Positions 42,181 to 51,171 of a DNA stretch of 64,000 nucleotides are shown piece after piece. The notes beneath the pieces were generated by a model. The model did no database searches. It was not told the DNA's origin and was given only the letters and a program-made list of their open reading frames with translations. The position numbers and the translations under genes are program-made. How positions within the stretch are numbered: position 1 is the first letter of the stretch; every line of letters starts with the position of its first letter. Source of the DNA: an uncultured Bacteroidales bacterium (GTDB lineage Bacteria; Bacteroidota; Bacteroidia; Bacteroidales; Barnesiellaceae). The DNA lies in contig CASFYQ010000005.1 of the NCBI GenBank assembly GCA_949298955.1, positions 1 to 64,000 of the forward strand, read 5' to 3'.

Positions 42181-45100
42181 ATGAAAATATATCGAATCAT
42201 ATTTCTTGTTCTTTTCGGGCTATTTGTGGTCGGGAATCTCCCGGCCCAAATCCCGGGGAGAATGATTACGGGAACCGTGACCGACCCCAAGGGAGAGACT
42301 CTTATCGGGGTTTCGGTCACTGTGAAAAACAAGTCGAGCCAGACCATTACCGATGTCAACGGTAAATATCGGATTAAGGCTTCGGCGCAAGATACGCTGG
42401 TCTTCTCGTATATAGGTATGGAGACAAAAGAGTATTATGTGAAAAACCGGAAAGTGATAAACGCAATCTTGGCAGAGAAGGAGCAATCGATGAAAGAGGT
42501 TGTCGTAATCGGTTACTCGACACAGCAGCGTAAAGATGTGACGGGGGCCATCTCGTCGATGAAGATAAAAGACGACTTGTCGGCCTCATATTCAACTTTC
42601 GACCAGATGTTGCAGGGCCAACTGAGTGGTGTGCAGGTGCAGTCGGTATCGGGAACCCCCGGAGCCGGAGGTGCGGTGCGTATCCGGGGTGTGGGCTCTA
42701 TCAACGGCGGGAATGACCCGTTGTATGTGATTGACGGTATCCCGATGGATACCGAGGACGGCTCGGAGCTGACCGACCTGTTCGGGGCCTCTTATCAATC
42801 GCCTTTGTCGTTGATTGATCCGTCGGATATCGAGTCGATTGATGTGCTTAAAGATGCTGCTGCCGCTTCGATATACGGGTCGAGAGCTACCAATGGCGTT
42901 ATTCTTATCACCACCAAGAAGGGGCGCACGGGACGTACCAGCTTCTCCCTGAATATGTCGAGTGGTGTCAGCCAGGTGAGCAATTTGCCCGAGATGGCCG
43001 ATACCGACCTCTATCTCACGGTTATGAACGAGGCATACAGCAATTACAACCGGGACAACAATTATAGCCCGGGCGACCCGGGGTATCAGCCTTTGTTGGA
43101 GGACCCGCGGGGTGCCGATTATCCGGGCGATTACGATTGGGTGCGGTTGCCTTTTAGAGACGACACGCCTGTTACACAACGTTATTCGCTGTCGATGAGA
43201 GGCGGCTCACGGGATACGAAATTTTATACGGCCTTGTCGTATTACGATCAGGAAGGTATTATCAAGACAAACCGTTTGAGGAGAATCAATTTCCGTTCGA
43301 ACATCGACCACATCATCTCTTCGAAAGTCAATTTCGGAGTCACCATCGGTTTGGGCCACTCGATTAACAACCGTGTGCCCAGTGAGAACGGCAATTATGG
43401 TTACATCTTGCGATCGTTCCCTCAACGGCCTTTCGACCGCCCGTATCTGGAAGACGGTTCGTATGCGCAGGGCGGGGTCGACCTGCGGTACCACAATGTC
43501 CAGGCCATGGTCAACGAATCGACCTCTGACTATAAGATTTACTCGGCCAATGCATCGACCTATTTGAACTGGAAATTGACCAAAGACTTGATATATAGGC
43601 CGCAGTTGAGTTTGCTCTATAATACGAACAACGATTTTTACAACCGTACGACCGATTTCCCGAACATGGATTCGTATAACGGATACACGCGGGAGTCGCG
43701 CTCATCGGCAATTCGTTATGTATTGCAGCACACGTTGACCTACAAGACCATGATTAAGGAGCGTTTGGGGCTGACAGCCATGGCCGGACAGTCTTATGAG
43801 CACTACAATCGTTCTTATGTTGTGGCCAGCGGTTGGGATTTCCCCACAAAAGAGTTTACCTATATTCGTTCGGCAGCCTCTTTCGGAGCCAACGGCTATG
43901 CCTATGCGAGCACGCTTATTTCTCATTTCGGCCGGTTGGATTTGAGTTGGGACGACAAATATCTGCTCTCGGCTACCGTGCGGGCCGACGGTTCGTCCAA
44001 GTTTCCCAAGGGAGGCATGTGGGGAGTGTTCCCTTCGGCTTCGGTTTCGTGGCGTATCAGCAAGGAAGATTTTATGAAAGGAATCGATGCAATCAACGAT
44101 TGGAAATTCAGGCTCAGCTGGGGTATGACGGGCGAGCAGTCGGGGGTAGGATATTATACGGCACAGCGGTATATGGGAGCCGAGGCACCCTATTACGGGT
44201 CGGCGGGTATCACGCTCGAAAGTCCCGGTAACGACCAGTTGAGCTGGGAGAAAGCCGAGCAGATAAACCTGGGAACCGATGCGGTGTTGTTTAATGACCG
44301 GGTGAATGTATCGCTCGACTACTACATCAAGAATACTCACGGGTTGTTGTTCAACAAGCCCATGCCTGCTACCTATGGCTATAAGACCAAGCTGGTGAAC
44401 ATCGGTAAAATGAGGAACTCGGGTTTTGAGTTGGCTCTGAAAACCGTAAATGTGAAATTGCGCGATTTCGAGTGGACTTCCAATTTGTCGTTTACCACGC
44501 TTCAAAACGAGGTGAAACAACTGATGGAAGGGAATACTCCGGTATATGTAGGCAACTATCATATTCTTGAAATCGGGAAACCGGTGGGCTCGTTCTACCT
44601 GTATAAGCAGGAGGGCATCTATCAATATGACGAGGAGGTGCCTGTCAACCTGTATGAGAGCGGGGTGAGAGCCGGCGATGTGAAATATGCTCTGGACGAA
44701 AGCGGAAATCCGAAGCGTATGATTGTCGGCAAGGCTATGCCCGATTGGTATGGAGGGTTTACGAATACCTTCAAGTTCTACGGGTTTGACCTGAATGTCT
44801 CTCTTTCGTTCCAGTATGGGAACGATATTTTGAATATTTTCCGAAGCGGCTATTCCGACCGGTTGGGGCAAATGGATGCCAACATGCTGAAAGAGAGTGC
44901 CGAGAATCGATGGACAGGCCCGGGCACGAGCAATACATATCCCAGAGCTCTGTTCAACTCGGAGTATAACAATATGGCATCGGACCGCTATCTCGAAGAC
45001 GGGTCGTTCCTTAAACTGAAAGAGATTACACTGGGATATACCTTGCCAGTCGACTGGGTAAAACATCTGAAATTGAAATATTTGCGCATCTATTTCACGG

Positions 45101-45243
45101 CACAGAACTTGCTGACATGGACCAAATATTCGGGCATGGACCCCGAGGTGAGCTATACGCTCTCTCCGAGAGAGATGGGACAGGATTTCTTTGGGACTCC
45201 CAATCCCAGAATGTTTTTGGCAGGTCTTTCGCTAAATTTCTAA
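42181..45243 (+). CDS. SusC/RagA-family TonB-linked outer-membrane transporter
   Basis: A 1020-residue outer-membrane importer that works with the SusD-like lipoprotein encoded next. After the signal it has a carboxypeptidase-regulatory-like domain (ITGTVTDPKGETLIGVSVTV), the SusC linker (MKEVVVIGYSTQQRKDVTGA), a plug (LDDMLQGxLSG-type QMLQGQLSGVQV, then GGAVRIRGVGSINGGNDPLY and VLKDAAAASIYGSRATNGVI), and a 22-strand barrel ending in FLAGLSLNF. The length is typical. It takes energy from TonB-ExbBD. The ligand is unknown; the operon suggests a phosphodiester-containing amino-sugar glycan. Confidence 0.95.
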   Translation: MKIYRIIFLVLFGLFVVGNLPAQIPGRMITGTVTDPKGETLIGVSVTVKNKSSQTITDVNGKYRIKASAQDTLVFSYIGMETKEYYVKNRKVINAILAEKEQSMKEVVVIGYSTQQRKDVTGAISSMKIKDDLSASYSTFDQMLQGQLSGVQVQSVSGTPGAGGAVRIRGVGSINGGNDPLYVIDGIPMDTEDGSELTDLFGASYQSPLSLIDPSDIESIDVLKDAAAASIYGSRATNGVILITTKKGRTGRTSFSLNMSSGVSQVSNLPEMADTDLYLTVMNEAYSNYNRDNNYSPGDPGYQPLLEDPRGADYPGDYDWVRLPFRDDTPVTQRYSLSMRGGSRDTKFYTALSYYDQEGIIKTNRLRRINFRSNIDHIISSKVNFGVTIGLGHSINNRVPSENGNYGYILRSFPQRPFDRPYLEDGSYAQGGVDLRYHNVQAMVNESTSDYKIYSANASTYLNWKLTKDLIYRPQLSLLYNTNNDFYNRTTDFPNMDSYNGYTRESRSSAIRYVLQHTLTYKTMIKERLGLTAMAGQSYEHYNRSYVVASGWDFPTKEFTYIRSAASFGANGYAYASTLISHFGRLDLSWDDKYLLSATVRADGSSKFPKGGMWGVFPSASVSWRISKEDFMKGIDAINDWKFRLSWGMTGEQSGVGYYTAQRYMGAEAPYYGSAGITLESPGNDQLSWEKAEQINLGTDAVLFNDRVNVSLDYYIKNTHGLLFNKPMPATYGYKTKLVNIGKMRNSGFELALKTVNVKLRDFEWTSNLSFTTLQNEVKQLMEGNTPVYVGNYHILEIGKPVGSFYLYKQEGIYQYDEEVPVNLYESGVRAGDVKYALDESGNPKRMIVGKAMPDWYGGFTNTFKFYGFDLNVSLSFQYGNDILNIFRSGYSDRLGQMDANMLKESAENRWTGPGTSNTYPRALFNSEYNNMASDRYLEDGSFLKLKEITLGYTLPVDWVKHLKLKYLRIYFTAQNLLTWTKYSGMDPEVSYTLSPREMGQDFFGTPNPRMFLAGLSLNF

Positions 45244-45255
45244 TTTTGTAGGAGT

Positions 45256-46593
45256 ATGAAAAAGTTTAAATATATAATTGTCTTTCCGTTTCTCTTGCTT
45301 GTCTCGTCGTGCAATTTCCTGTTGGAAGAGACCCCTGTCGATACGCTCCAAGAGGAAGAGCTGACATCGGAGCATATCCAAAGTCTGGTCAGGGGTGTTT
45401 ACCATACATTGGCCGATTGCACGCCGGCGGCACTTATCCTGAACGACTGTCTGGGTGAGACTATCGAGAATAATGCAAACAATGGGAGCCTGGTCAATGC
45501 CAATATCGCTCACAATAATTTCATGGCCGACAACAGTTTCGTAGAGAACTACTATTATTATCTTTACGGGGCGATACATCAAGCCAACTATGTCATCGAT
45601 TTTTTGACGAACAAGGCCGATTTGTCCGACGAGCGCAATGTGCAGATGATAGGTTCGCTTCACTATCTGAGGGCTTATTGTTATCTGAAACTGGTGACCC
45701 AGTTTGGCGATGTTCCTATCGTGACTCAAATTACCGAAGACGTGGTGTTGCGCTCGCCGGCAGCCGATGTGTGGCAGCGCATCAAAGACGATTTGGAGGT
45801 GGCTATCAGCCAGTGCCGAGCCTGGGATCAGGCTCCGCCCGAAGATCCCACTGCGGCCCGTTATTATTACTATGCTTCGTCCGAGGCTGCTTCGGCATTG
45901 TTGGCGCGGGTGTATCTGTATAACAAGGAGTACAACAAGGCCAAGGCCATTGCGCGCACCTTTCTGGAAGACCAGCGATTCCAACTGGTGGCAGCCAACA
46001 GCTTGGGGGCGGCAGCCGTAGGAGTAGGGGCCAAGGAGCTTATCATGTGCATCTCGAACAACACGGGCGCCTACTACTACCGCAACATATTCAATACTTA
46101 TGCCATGACCCCGTCGGGTTCTTATCAGTTCAAGCCTTCTCAGTCGTTTATCGATTCGATGGATCCGGACGATGCCCGGTATACGGTGTGTATAGGGTTG
46201 AGCAACGATGGCTATACGACGGTCAACAAGTTCAATTACAACTCGGTGAGTACATGCCCCTTTACCATATCGCGGTTTACCGAGCTGTATTTGATTTTTG
46301 CCGAGTGCGCTCCCGATGAATCGGGGCTTGCGAGATTGAACGAATTGCGGGCCGCGAGAAACCTCGCTCCCTTGAATAAGAAGATTCTCGATAACCCCAG
46401 TCGGTATATCGATGCAATACTCGATGAGCGTAAAGTGGAGTTCTATGGCGAGAATCACTATTTTTACGACCTGGTACGGTTGGGCAAGGCGTTGGATCGA
46501 TTGGTCTATACCAAAAGCGAGTATCAGTTCCTGTTGCCGATTCCGCAAAGTCAGGTTAACTTGGGTTTGGAACAGAACCCGGGCTATTTTTAA
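45256..46593 (+). CDS. SusD/RagB-family nutrient-binding lipoprotein
   Basis: A 445-residue surface lipoprotein (signal ending LLLVSSC, lipobox Cys) that forms the lid on the SusC barrel. Typical blocks: FLLEETPVDTLQEEELTSEH, YGAIHQANYVIDFL, GSLHYLRAYCYLKLVTQFGD then VPIVTQIT, and the C-terminal RLNELRAARNLAPL, ILDERKVEFYGENHYFYDLV and LLPIPQSQVNLGLEQNPGY. It is at the short end of the family, meaning few loop insertions. It lies 12 nt after susC; the SGNH gene follows after 15-21 nt. Confidence 0.94.
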   Translation: MKKFKYIIVFPFLLLVSSCNFLLEETPVDTLQEEELTSEHIQSLVRGVYHTLADCTPAALILNDCLGETIENNANNGSLVNANIAHNNFMADNSFVENYYYYLYGAIHQANYVIDFLTNKADLSDERNVQMIGSLHYLRAYCYLKLVTQFGDVPIVTQITEDVVLRSPAADVWQRIKDDLEVAISQCRAWDQAPPEDPTAARYYYYASSEAASALLARVYLYNKEYNKAKAIARTFLEDQRFQLVAANSLGAAAVGVGAKELIMCISNNTGAYYYRNIFNTYAMTPSGSYQFKPSQSFIDSMDPDDARYTVCIGLSNDGYTTVNKFNYNSVSTCPFTISRFTELYLIFAECAPDESGLARLNELRAARNLAPLNKKILDNPSRYIDAILDERKVEFYGENHYFYDLVRLGKALDRLVYTKSEYQFLLPIPQSQVNLGLEQNPGYF

Positions 46594-46614
46594 TACCTGT
46601 AAAAACTCATGGTT

Positions 46615-47736
46615 ATGAAATATAAAGCAATTGCATTTTGTTTTCTCTTTTTGAGCCTCGCAGCGAGTGCTCAGGAGATAAAGTGGTGGAACCCGCAGAG
46701 TTCGGCCATAAACCCGATAGAGGGGCAGGGTTGGCAGGGTGAGTATGAGAGTTTCTACGACCGGCTCCCTTTACGAGCCAAGTCGGTTGTACGTCCCGAG
46801 GTTTGGGCTCGCTCCAAATTCTCGTCGGGGCTTACGATTCGCTTCAAAACCAACTCGCCGATGATACAGGTGCGGTATAAGGTGGCGGGCCGTCTCACAC
46901 TGCCCACGATGCCGGCTGTTGCGGCAAGCGGTCTCGACCTGTATGCCGTAGTTGGCGATAAGTATTACTGGTGCCGCCCGGCCACAACATTTCGCGATAC
47001 GATTACCTATAAATATGTTGGGCTGAAACCTACTCCCGACTATTACGACGACGGCGTGGAATATAAACTTTTCTTGCCGCCTTACAACAGCATTCTTTCG
47101 TTGGAGATAGGCGTGTATGAGAATCGGACGTTTATGCCGCTCGTTCCCCGGGACGAGTTGCCTGTCGTGGTATATGGCACCTCGATTACACAGGGCGGGT
47201 GTGCCAGCCGGCCCGGCATGACGTGGACCTCGATATTGCAACGGCAGTTGAACCGTCCGGTCATCAATTTGGGTTTTTCGGGAAATGGCCGTTTGGAGCC
47301 CGAGGTCATCAGGTTTGTGTGTGAGTTGGAAGCCGCGGTTTATGTGCTTGATTGTTTGGCCAACCTGACTTCCGAAAAACTGTATGACAACGAGAAACTC
47401 GAAGCCCTCATCATGAATGCGGTAAAGGATATTCGGGAGAAACACCCCGATACTCCCATCTTGCTGACCGACCACGATGGTTATACCAGCGGCTTCGAGG
47501 GGGCTGTCTCGCAACGCCGTTATTATAATTATTACAGCCGGGTAAACCGGGTGATGGATAAGGCTTTTGCCAAACTGAAAAAACAAGGGGTGAAGCAGAT
47601 ATACCATCTCACCTATGACGATATAGACCAGTCGCCCGACGGGAAGGTAGACGGCACGCACCCCAACGACTTGGGCATGATGCGCATTGCGACTGCCTAT
47701 GAAAAGATGATACGTGAAATATTAAATGAGAAATAA
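46615..47736 (+). CDS. Exported SGNH/GDSL-type esterase
   Basis: A 373-residue exported hydrolase. I prefer ATG 46615 (MKYKAIAFCFLFLSLAASAQ, a good signal peptide); ATG 46609 adds two residues. The N-terminal beta-sandwich carries the GxDLY motif (GLDLYAVVGDKYYW, about residue 103) of PF14607, and the C-terminal SGNH domain (PF14606-like) has block I VVYGTSITQGGCASRPGMTW (nucleophile Ser), Gly block GFSGNGRLEPE, Asn block LDCLANLT, and block V DGTHPNDLGMMR. Such enzymes remove O-acetyl or other acyl groups from glycans. Being in the SusCD operon, it probably deacylates the imported polymer or oligomer in the periplasm or at the surface. Confidence 0.88.
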   Translation: MKYKAIAFCFLFLSLAASAQEIKWWNPQSSAINPIEGQGWQGEYESFYDRLPLRAKSVVRPEVWARSKFSSGLTIRFKTNSPMIQVRYKVAGRLTLPTMPAVAASGLDLYAVVGDKYYWCRPATTFRDTITYKYVGLKPTPDYYDDGVEYKLFLPPYNSILSLEIGVYENRTFMPLVPRDELPVVVYGTSITQGGCASRPGMTWTSILQRQLNRPVINLGFSGNGRLEPEVIRFVCELEAAVYVLDCLANLTSEKLYDNEKLEALIMNAVKDIREKHPDTPILLTDHDGYTSGFEGAVSQRRYYNYYSRVNRVMDKAFAKLKKQGVKQIYHLTYDDIDQSPDGKVDGTHPNDLGMMRIATAYEKMIREILNEK

Positions 47737-47739
47737 ACG

Positions 47740-48573
47740 ATGAAAAGAGCAAGTGTATGGATTGTCGTTCTATCGGCCCTATTGCCGATAATGGCGCAAC
47801 AACCCAATCAGGGGAACTTTAAAATACTGTGTTATAATGTGCTGCATGGCTTTGAAAGCGACCCGGCCGTGATGGACAAGTATGTCGATTGGGTGAAGAC
47901 GGTCGACCCCGATATTGTGGCTTTTCAAGAAATGAACAAGTTTACCGAGTCGTCTCTGAAAGAGTTGGCCGCCCGGTATGGACATTACTATTCGGCCATC
48001 TCGAAAGAGAACGGATATCCGGTTGCGATAACGTCGAAATATCCGATTCGCGACCTTGTTAAGGTCGACGATCACATGGAGCATGGCTATATGTATGCCA
48101 AGATAGATGATATCAATCTGTTTGTCGTTCATTTGTCGTCATGGAGCTTCTTTTTGAGAGAGAAGGAGATACGGCGTATTTTGGCGCATGCGGCATTGAT
48201 TCCCGAAAATGAAAAGATTGTCATTGCCGGCGACTTTAATTCATTGTGCGAAACCGATTCACTGACGCATCAAGACGGGTATATCGACAGGCTTAAACGC
48301 CGGGAGCAGAGAGACCCCCGGTATAAGGCTTTGAATAATGGCGAGTTGGACTATTCGGTTATCAATACCGTGAAGGAGGCCGGCTATTCCGATTCGTTTC
48401 TGATGTTTCACGATGCGTTCACGCGGGCATTCCCCAAGCATTTGCGCCGGGTCGATTATGTGTGGTTGAACCCCGTAATGGCCAAGTATGTCGTCTCTTC
48501 GGAGTTTATCTATGACGATAAAGACAATGAAATATCGGATCATTTTCCATTATTGGTACAATTCAACCTATAA
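47740..48573 (+). CDS. Exported EEP-fold (endonuclease/exonuclease/phosphatase) phosphodiesterase
   Basis: A 277-residue exported protein (signal MKRASVWIVVLSALLPIMAQ). All landmarks of the metal-dependent EEP fold are present: ILCYNVLHGF, DIVAFQEMNKF (metal Glu), NLFVVHLSSWSFF (His), KIVIAGDFNSLCETDS (Asp/Asn pair), RRVDYVWLNP and ISDHFPLL (catalytic Asp-His). The family cleaves phosphodiester or phosphomonoester bonds in nucleic acids, sphingomyelin or phosphoinositides. It starts 3 nt after the SGNH stop, so it belongs to the operon. In this context a phosphodiester in the glycan backbone is an attractive substrate, but that is inference. Confidence 0.88.
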   Translation: MKRASVWIVVLSALLPIMAQQPNQGNFKILCYNVLHGFESDPAVMDKYVDWVKTVDPDIVAFQEMNKFTESSLKELAARYGHYYSAISKENGYPVAITSKYPIRDLVKVDDHMEHGYMYAKIDDINLFVVHLSSWSFFLREKEIRRILAHAALIPENEKIVIAGDFNSLCETDSLTHQDGYIDRLKRREQRDPRYKALNNGELDYSVINTVKEAGYSDSFLMFHDAFTRAFPKHLRRVDYVWLNPVMAKYVVSSEFIYDDKDNEISDHFPLLVQFNL

Positions 48574-48878
48574 AACAAATGTGTGCAGGACACTTTCTCT
48601 TCGGGAGAGAGCAATACCGTAGATGTTGACTCTTTGGTGCTTCTTCCCGGCTCGGGGGCGAAATGCCGTGTAACGATTGTAATATCACATTGTGCTGCTA
48701 TTGGGGGGCTTTTCATCATACCAGTTATGGAAAGCCCTTCCAATTATTTGTGTAATAGGCTGTTAATGTGTGGTTTGGGTGAGGCTCGGGCGCAACGCCG
48801 CAGGCGATAAAACATAATTTATATGAAATTTATTAATATCTGATTCTTAAAAACAGGAATAATTCTTAACTTAGTGAA
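48574..48878. other. Intergenic spacer without a supported gene
   Basis: About 300 nt between the EEP gene and the ROK promoter. I see a 7-bp hairpin (CTTTCTC/GAGAGAG near 48590-48609) without a T tract and an AT-rich end. The short frames here have no recognisable protein features or start signals. Confidence 0.5.
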
Positions 48879-48886
48879 TATATTTG
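48879..48886 (+). promoter_or_regulatory. Promoter -7 box of the ROK regulator gene
   Basis: TATATTTG 24 nt before the ATG at 48911. The in-frame TTG at 48884 lies inside this box, so it cannot be the start codon. No good TTG at the -33 distance. Confidence 0.6.
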
Positions 48887-48910
48887 CCTTTTATAAAAAG
48901 AGTAGAAAGC

Positions 48911-50134
48911 ATGGATACAAGTTCGATATACGGGGTAGATACGAAAAAGATACTCATCAAGAAGAGCATTATCAACTTTTATATCTATAACAAAGACGCG
49001 ACTATTGCCGACCTCTCCAAAGAGTTTAATCTAAGTGGTCCCACGGTGGCCAAGATTATATCGGAGATGATTGACGAGGGTTTTATTATAGATTATGGAA
49101 AACTGAAAACTTGTAGCGGGGGGCGTCGTCCCAACCTGTACGGCTTGAACCCCGAATCGGGATACTTTGTCGGCGTGGATATTAAGAAATTCGGTGTAAA
49201 TATAGGTATCGTCAATTTTAAGGGCGATGTAATCGACCTTCAAACGAGTATTCCGTTCAAGAACGATAATACGATAAAGTCGTTCGACTCCCTGTGCGAA
49301 ATCATACAGACGTTTATCAACAAGCACAAGTCTATTCGTAACAAGATATTGAATATCAATGTGAATATATCGGGCCGAATCAATGCCGAGTCGGGTTACA
49401 GTTACAGTACTTTCTATTTTGGAGAGCGGCCTTTGACCGATTTGTTTTACGAGAAACTGGGCTACCGCGTCTTTATCGACAACAATACCCGGGCCATGCT
49501 CTACGGCGAGTATATGAGCAACAATACCAACAATGCGAAGAACATCATCTTTGTCAACATCAGTTGGGGTTTGGGCATAAGTATCATGATTAACGGGCAG
49601 CTTTATTATGGCGAATCGGGTTTTGCCGGAGAATTCGGTCATATGAGCGTGTTTGACAATGAGGAGTTGTGCCACTGCGGGAAGAAGGGCTGTTTGGAGA
49701 CCGAGGCTTCGGGTTCGGCAATCCATCGCATATTCATGAAACGGGTTCTCAACGGTGAGAACTCCATACTCTCGGCTCCCATCAAAGAGGGGCAGGAGAT
49801 AGCGTTGAGCGACATTATAGATGCTGTCAACAAAGAAGATATTCTGGCCATCGACATTGTCGAAGAGGCCGGCAATAAGTTGGGAAAATATATAGCCGGG
49901 CTTATCAACATCTTTAATCCCGGGTTGGTAATTATCGGTGGCGAATTGTCGCAAACGGGCGATTACATCAGCCTGCCCATTATCAGTGCGATAAACAAGT
50001 ATTCCCTCAACCTGGCCAATAAAGATTCGGTGATTACGCTTTCCAAATTGAAAGACAAGGCCGGCGTGATAGGCGCTTGTATGTTGGCTCGTAACAATTA
50101 CCTCAAATTGTCGCAAATCGGCTATAAATATTGA
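48911..50134 (+). CDS. ROK-family transcriptional repressor
   Basis: A 407-residue regulator of the NagC/XylR type. Residues about 20-75 form a winged helix-turn-helix (ATIADLSKEFNLSGPTVAKI, then ISEMIDEGFIIDYG). The ROK sugar-binding domain keeps the His of EFGHMSV and the zinc motif CHCGKKGCLETEASG. It has lost kinase features: the ATP loop usually DxGGT reads GVDIKKFGVNIGIV, and the catalytic Asp in the NDANAA-type block is Asn (IDNNTRAMLYGE). So it should bind a sugar or sugar phosphate and DNA, not phosphorylate. It lies downstream of the SusCD operon with its own promoter and probably controls the locus. Confidence 0.9.
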   Translation: MDTSSIYGVDTKKILIKKSIINFYIYNKDATIADLSKEFNLSGPTVAKIISEMIDEGFIIDYGKLKTCSGGRRPNLYGLNPESGYFVGVDIKKFGVNIGIVNFKGDVIDLQTSIPFKNDNTIKSFDSLCEIIQTFINKHKSIRNKILNINVNISGRINAESGYSYSTFYFGERPLTDLFYEKLGYRVFIDNNTRAMLYGEYMSNNTNNAKNIIFVNISWGLGISIMINGQLYYGESGFAGEFGHMSVFDNEELCHCGKKGCLETEASGSAIHRIFMKRVLNGENSILSAPIKEGQEIALSDIIDAVNKEDILAIDIVEEAGNKLGKYIAGLINIFNPGLVIIGGELSQTGDYISLPIISAINKYSLNLANKDSVITLSKLKDKAGVIGACMLARNNYLKLSQIGYKY

Positions 50135-50183
50135 AATAAATAATCAAATCTTGAACGATTGCATAATGCCTCGACGAGCAACT

Positions 50184-50215
50184 CCCCGGTTGCATGCGGG
50201 GCCTTTGTGTTTTTT
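50184..50215 (+). terminator. Terminator of the ROK gene
   Basis: CCCCG/CGGGG stem (50184-50188 with 50197-50201), 8-nt loop, then a T-rich tract to 50215. An alternative pairing GCAAC/GTTGC (50178-50182 with 50189-50193) would exclude it, so attenuation toward the next gene is conceivable. Confidence 0.6.
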
Positions 50216-50236
50216 AGGAGAAAAACCGGCAGGCGT

Positions 50237-51148
50237 ATGGCAAAGGAACTGTTTAACCGATATGTATGGCTTATCGATATGTTGCAGCGTTATGGTCGGC
50301 TCACCCGGCGCGAAATAGGCGAGTTGTGGCTGCGGAGCGAATATTCCGACGGGAAGCCGATGGCGCGGCGCACCTTTATGAATTACCGGCAGGCGATACA
50401 GGAGATGTTCGATGTGAATATCGAGTGTGATGCCTCGACCTATGAATATTATATCGAGGATCCCGAAGCGTTGCAGGGAAGCGATGCACGGGTGTGGGCT
50501 CTCAATACGCTGGCGGTGAACAGCATGCTCAACGAGCGTCAGGAGCTGCGTGAACGCATCGTGTTGGAAAATATCCCTTCGGGGCAGAAATTCCTGCGCT
50601 TCGTTTTCGAGGCAATGAAAGAGAACCGGTTAGTGTCGCTTGTGTATAGGTCGTTCCGCCGGTCTGCCGGGTCGCATGTGCTGGTGGCGCCCTATTTCGT
50701 GAAGCTGTTCAGGCAGCGGTGGTATGTGGTGGGGCTTCACATGGAGGAGCACCGCATCAAAACCTATGCTCTCGACCGGGTTTCTTCGCTCGAGTTGAGC
50801 GACCGCACCTTTGTCTATCCCGAGGGTTTTGCCCCGGCCGATTATTTCAAGGATTGTTTCGGCATCACCTGCGACGAGCGTCCGGTCGAAGAGGTGGTAT
50901 TGCGGGTACCGGCCTTGCAGGCCAACTATTTGCGCACGCTCCCACTGCATGAGAGCCAAGTGGAGAGCGAGCGTAACGATTGTTATTCGACCTTCCGTTA
51001 TCGGGTTAAAATCACGCCCGACCTCGAGCAGGAGATTTATGCTTTGGGGTTTTGGCAAGTCGAGGTGCTGGCGCCGCAGTCGTTGCGTCGGGCAGTAGCA
51101 GCACGGCTGGTCGGGAATTTGTCGTGCTATGAGGGCGGGAAATTGTAG
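50237..51148 (+). CDS. WYL-domain transcriptional regulator
   Basis: A 303-residue regulator; the start at 50237 (MAKELFNRYVWLIDMLQRYG) follows a terminator-like hairpin, and the longer non-ATG frame from 50159 would run through that hairpin. The N-terminal winged HTH (LTRREIGELWLRSEYSDGKP, MARRTFMNYRQAIQEMF) is followed by a WYL domain (about 125-215: LVSLVYRSFRRSAGSHVLVA, PYFVKLFRQRWYVVGLHMEE, IKTYALDRVSSLEL) and a WCX-type C-terminal domain. WYL domains sense ligands, in known cases nucleic acids or nucleotides. The target is unknown; it could regulate itself or neighbouring genes. A DUF3108 gene is convergent. Confidence 0.88.
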   Translation: MAKELFNRYVWLIDMLQRYGRLTRREIGELWLRSEYSDGKPMARRTFMNYRQAIQEMFDVNIECDASTYEYYIEDPEALQGSDARVWALNTLAVNSMLNERQELRERIVLENIPSGQKFLRFVFEAMKENRLVSLVYRSFRRSAGSHVLVAPYFVKLFRQRWYVVGLHMEEHRIKTYALDRVSSLELSDRTFVYPEGFAPADYFKDCFGITCDERPVEEVVLRVPALQANYLRTLPLHESQVESERNDCYSTFRYRVKITPDLEQEIYALGFWQVEVLAPQSLRRAVAARLVGNLSCYEGGKL

Positions 51149-51171
51149 CGGAGAGGTGTGTCGCTACCGGG

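Noticed and set aside
48583..48810. 75-codon frame after the EEP gene
   Set aside because: No signal, domain, or start context; lies in a spacer before the ROK promoter.
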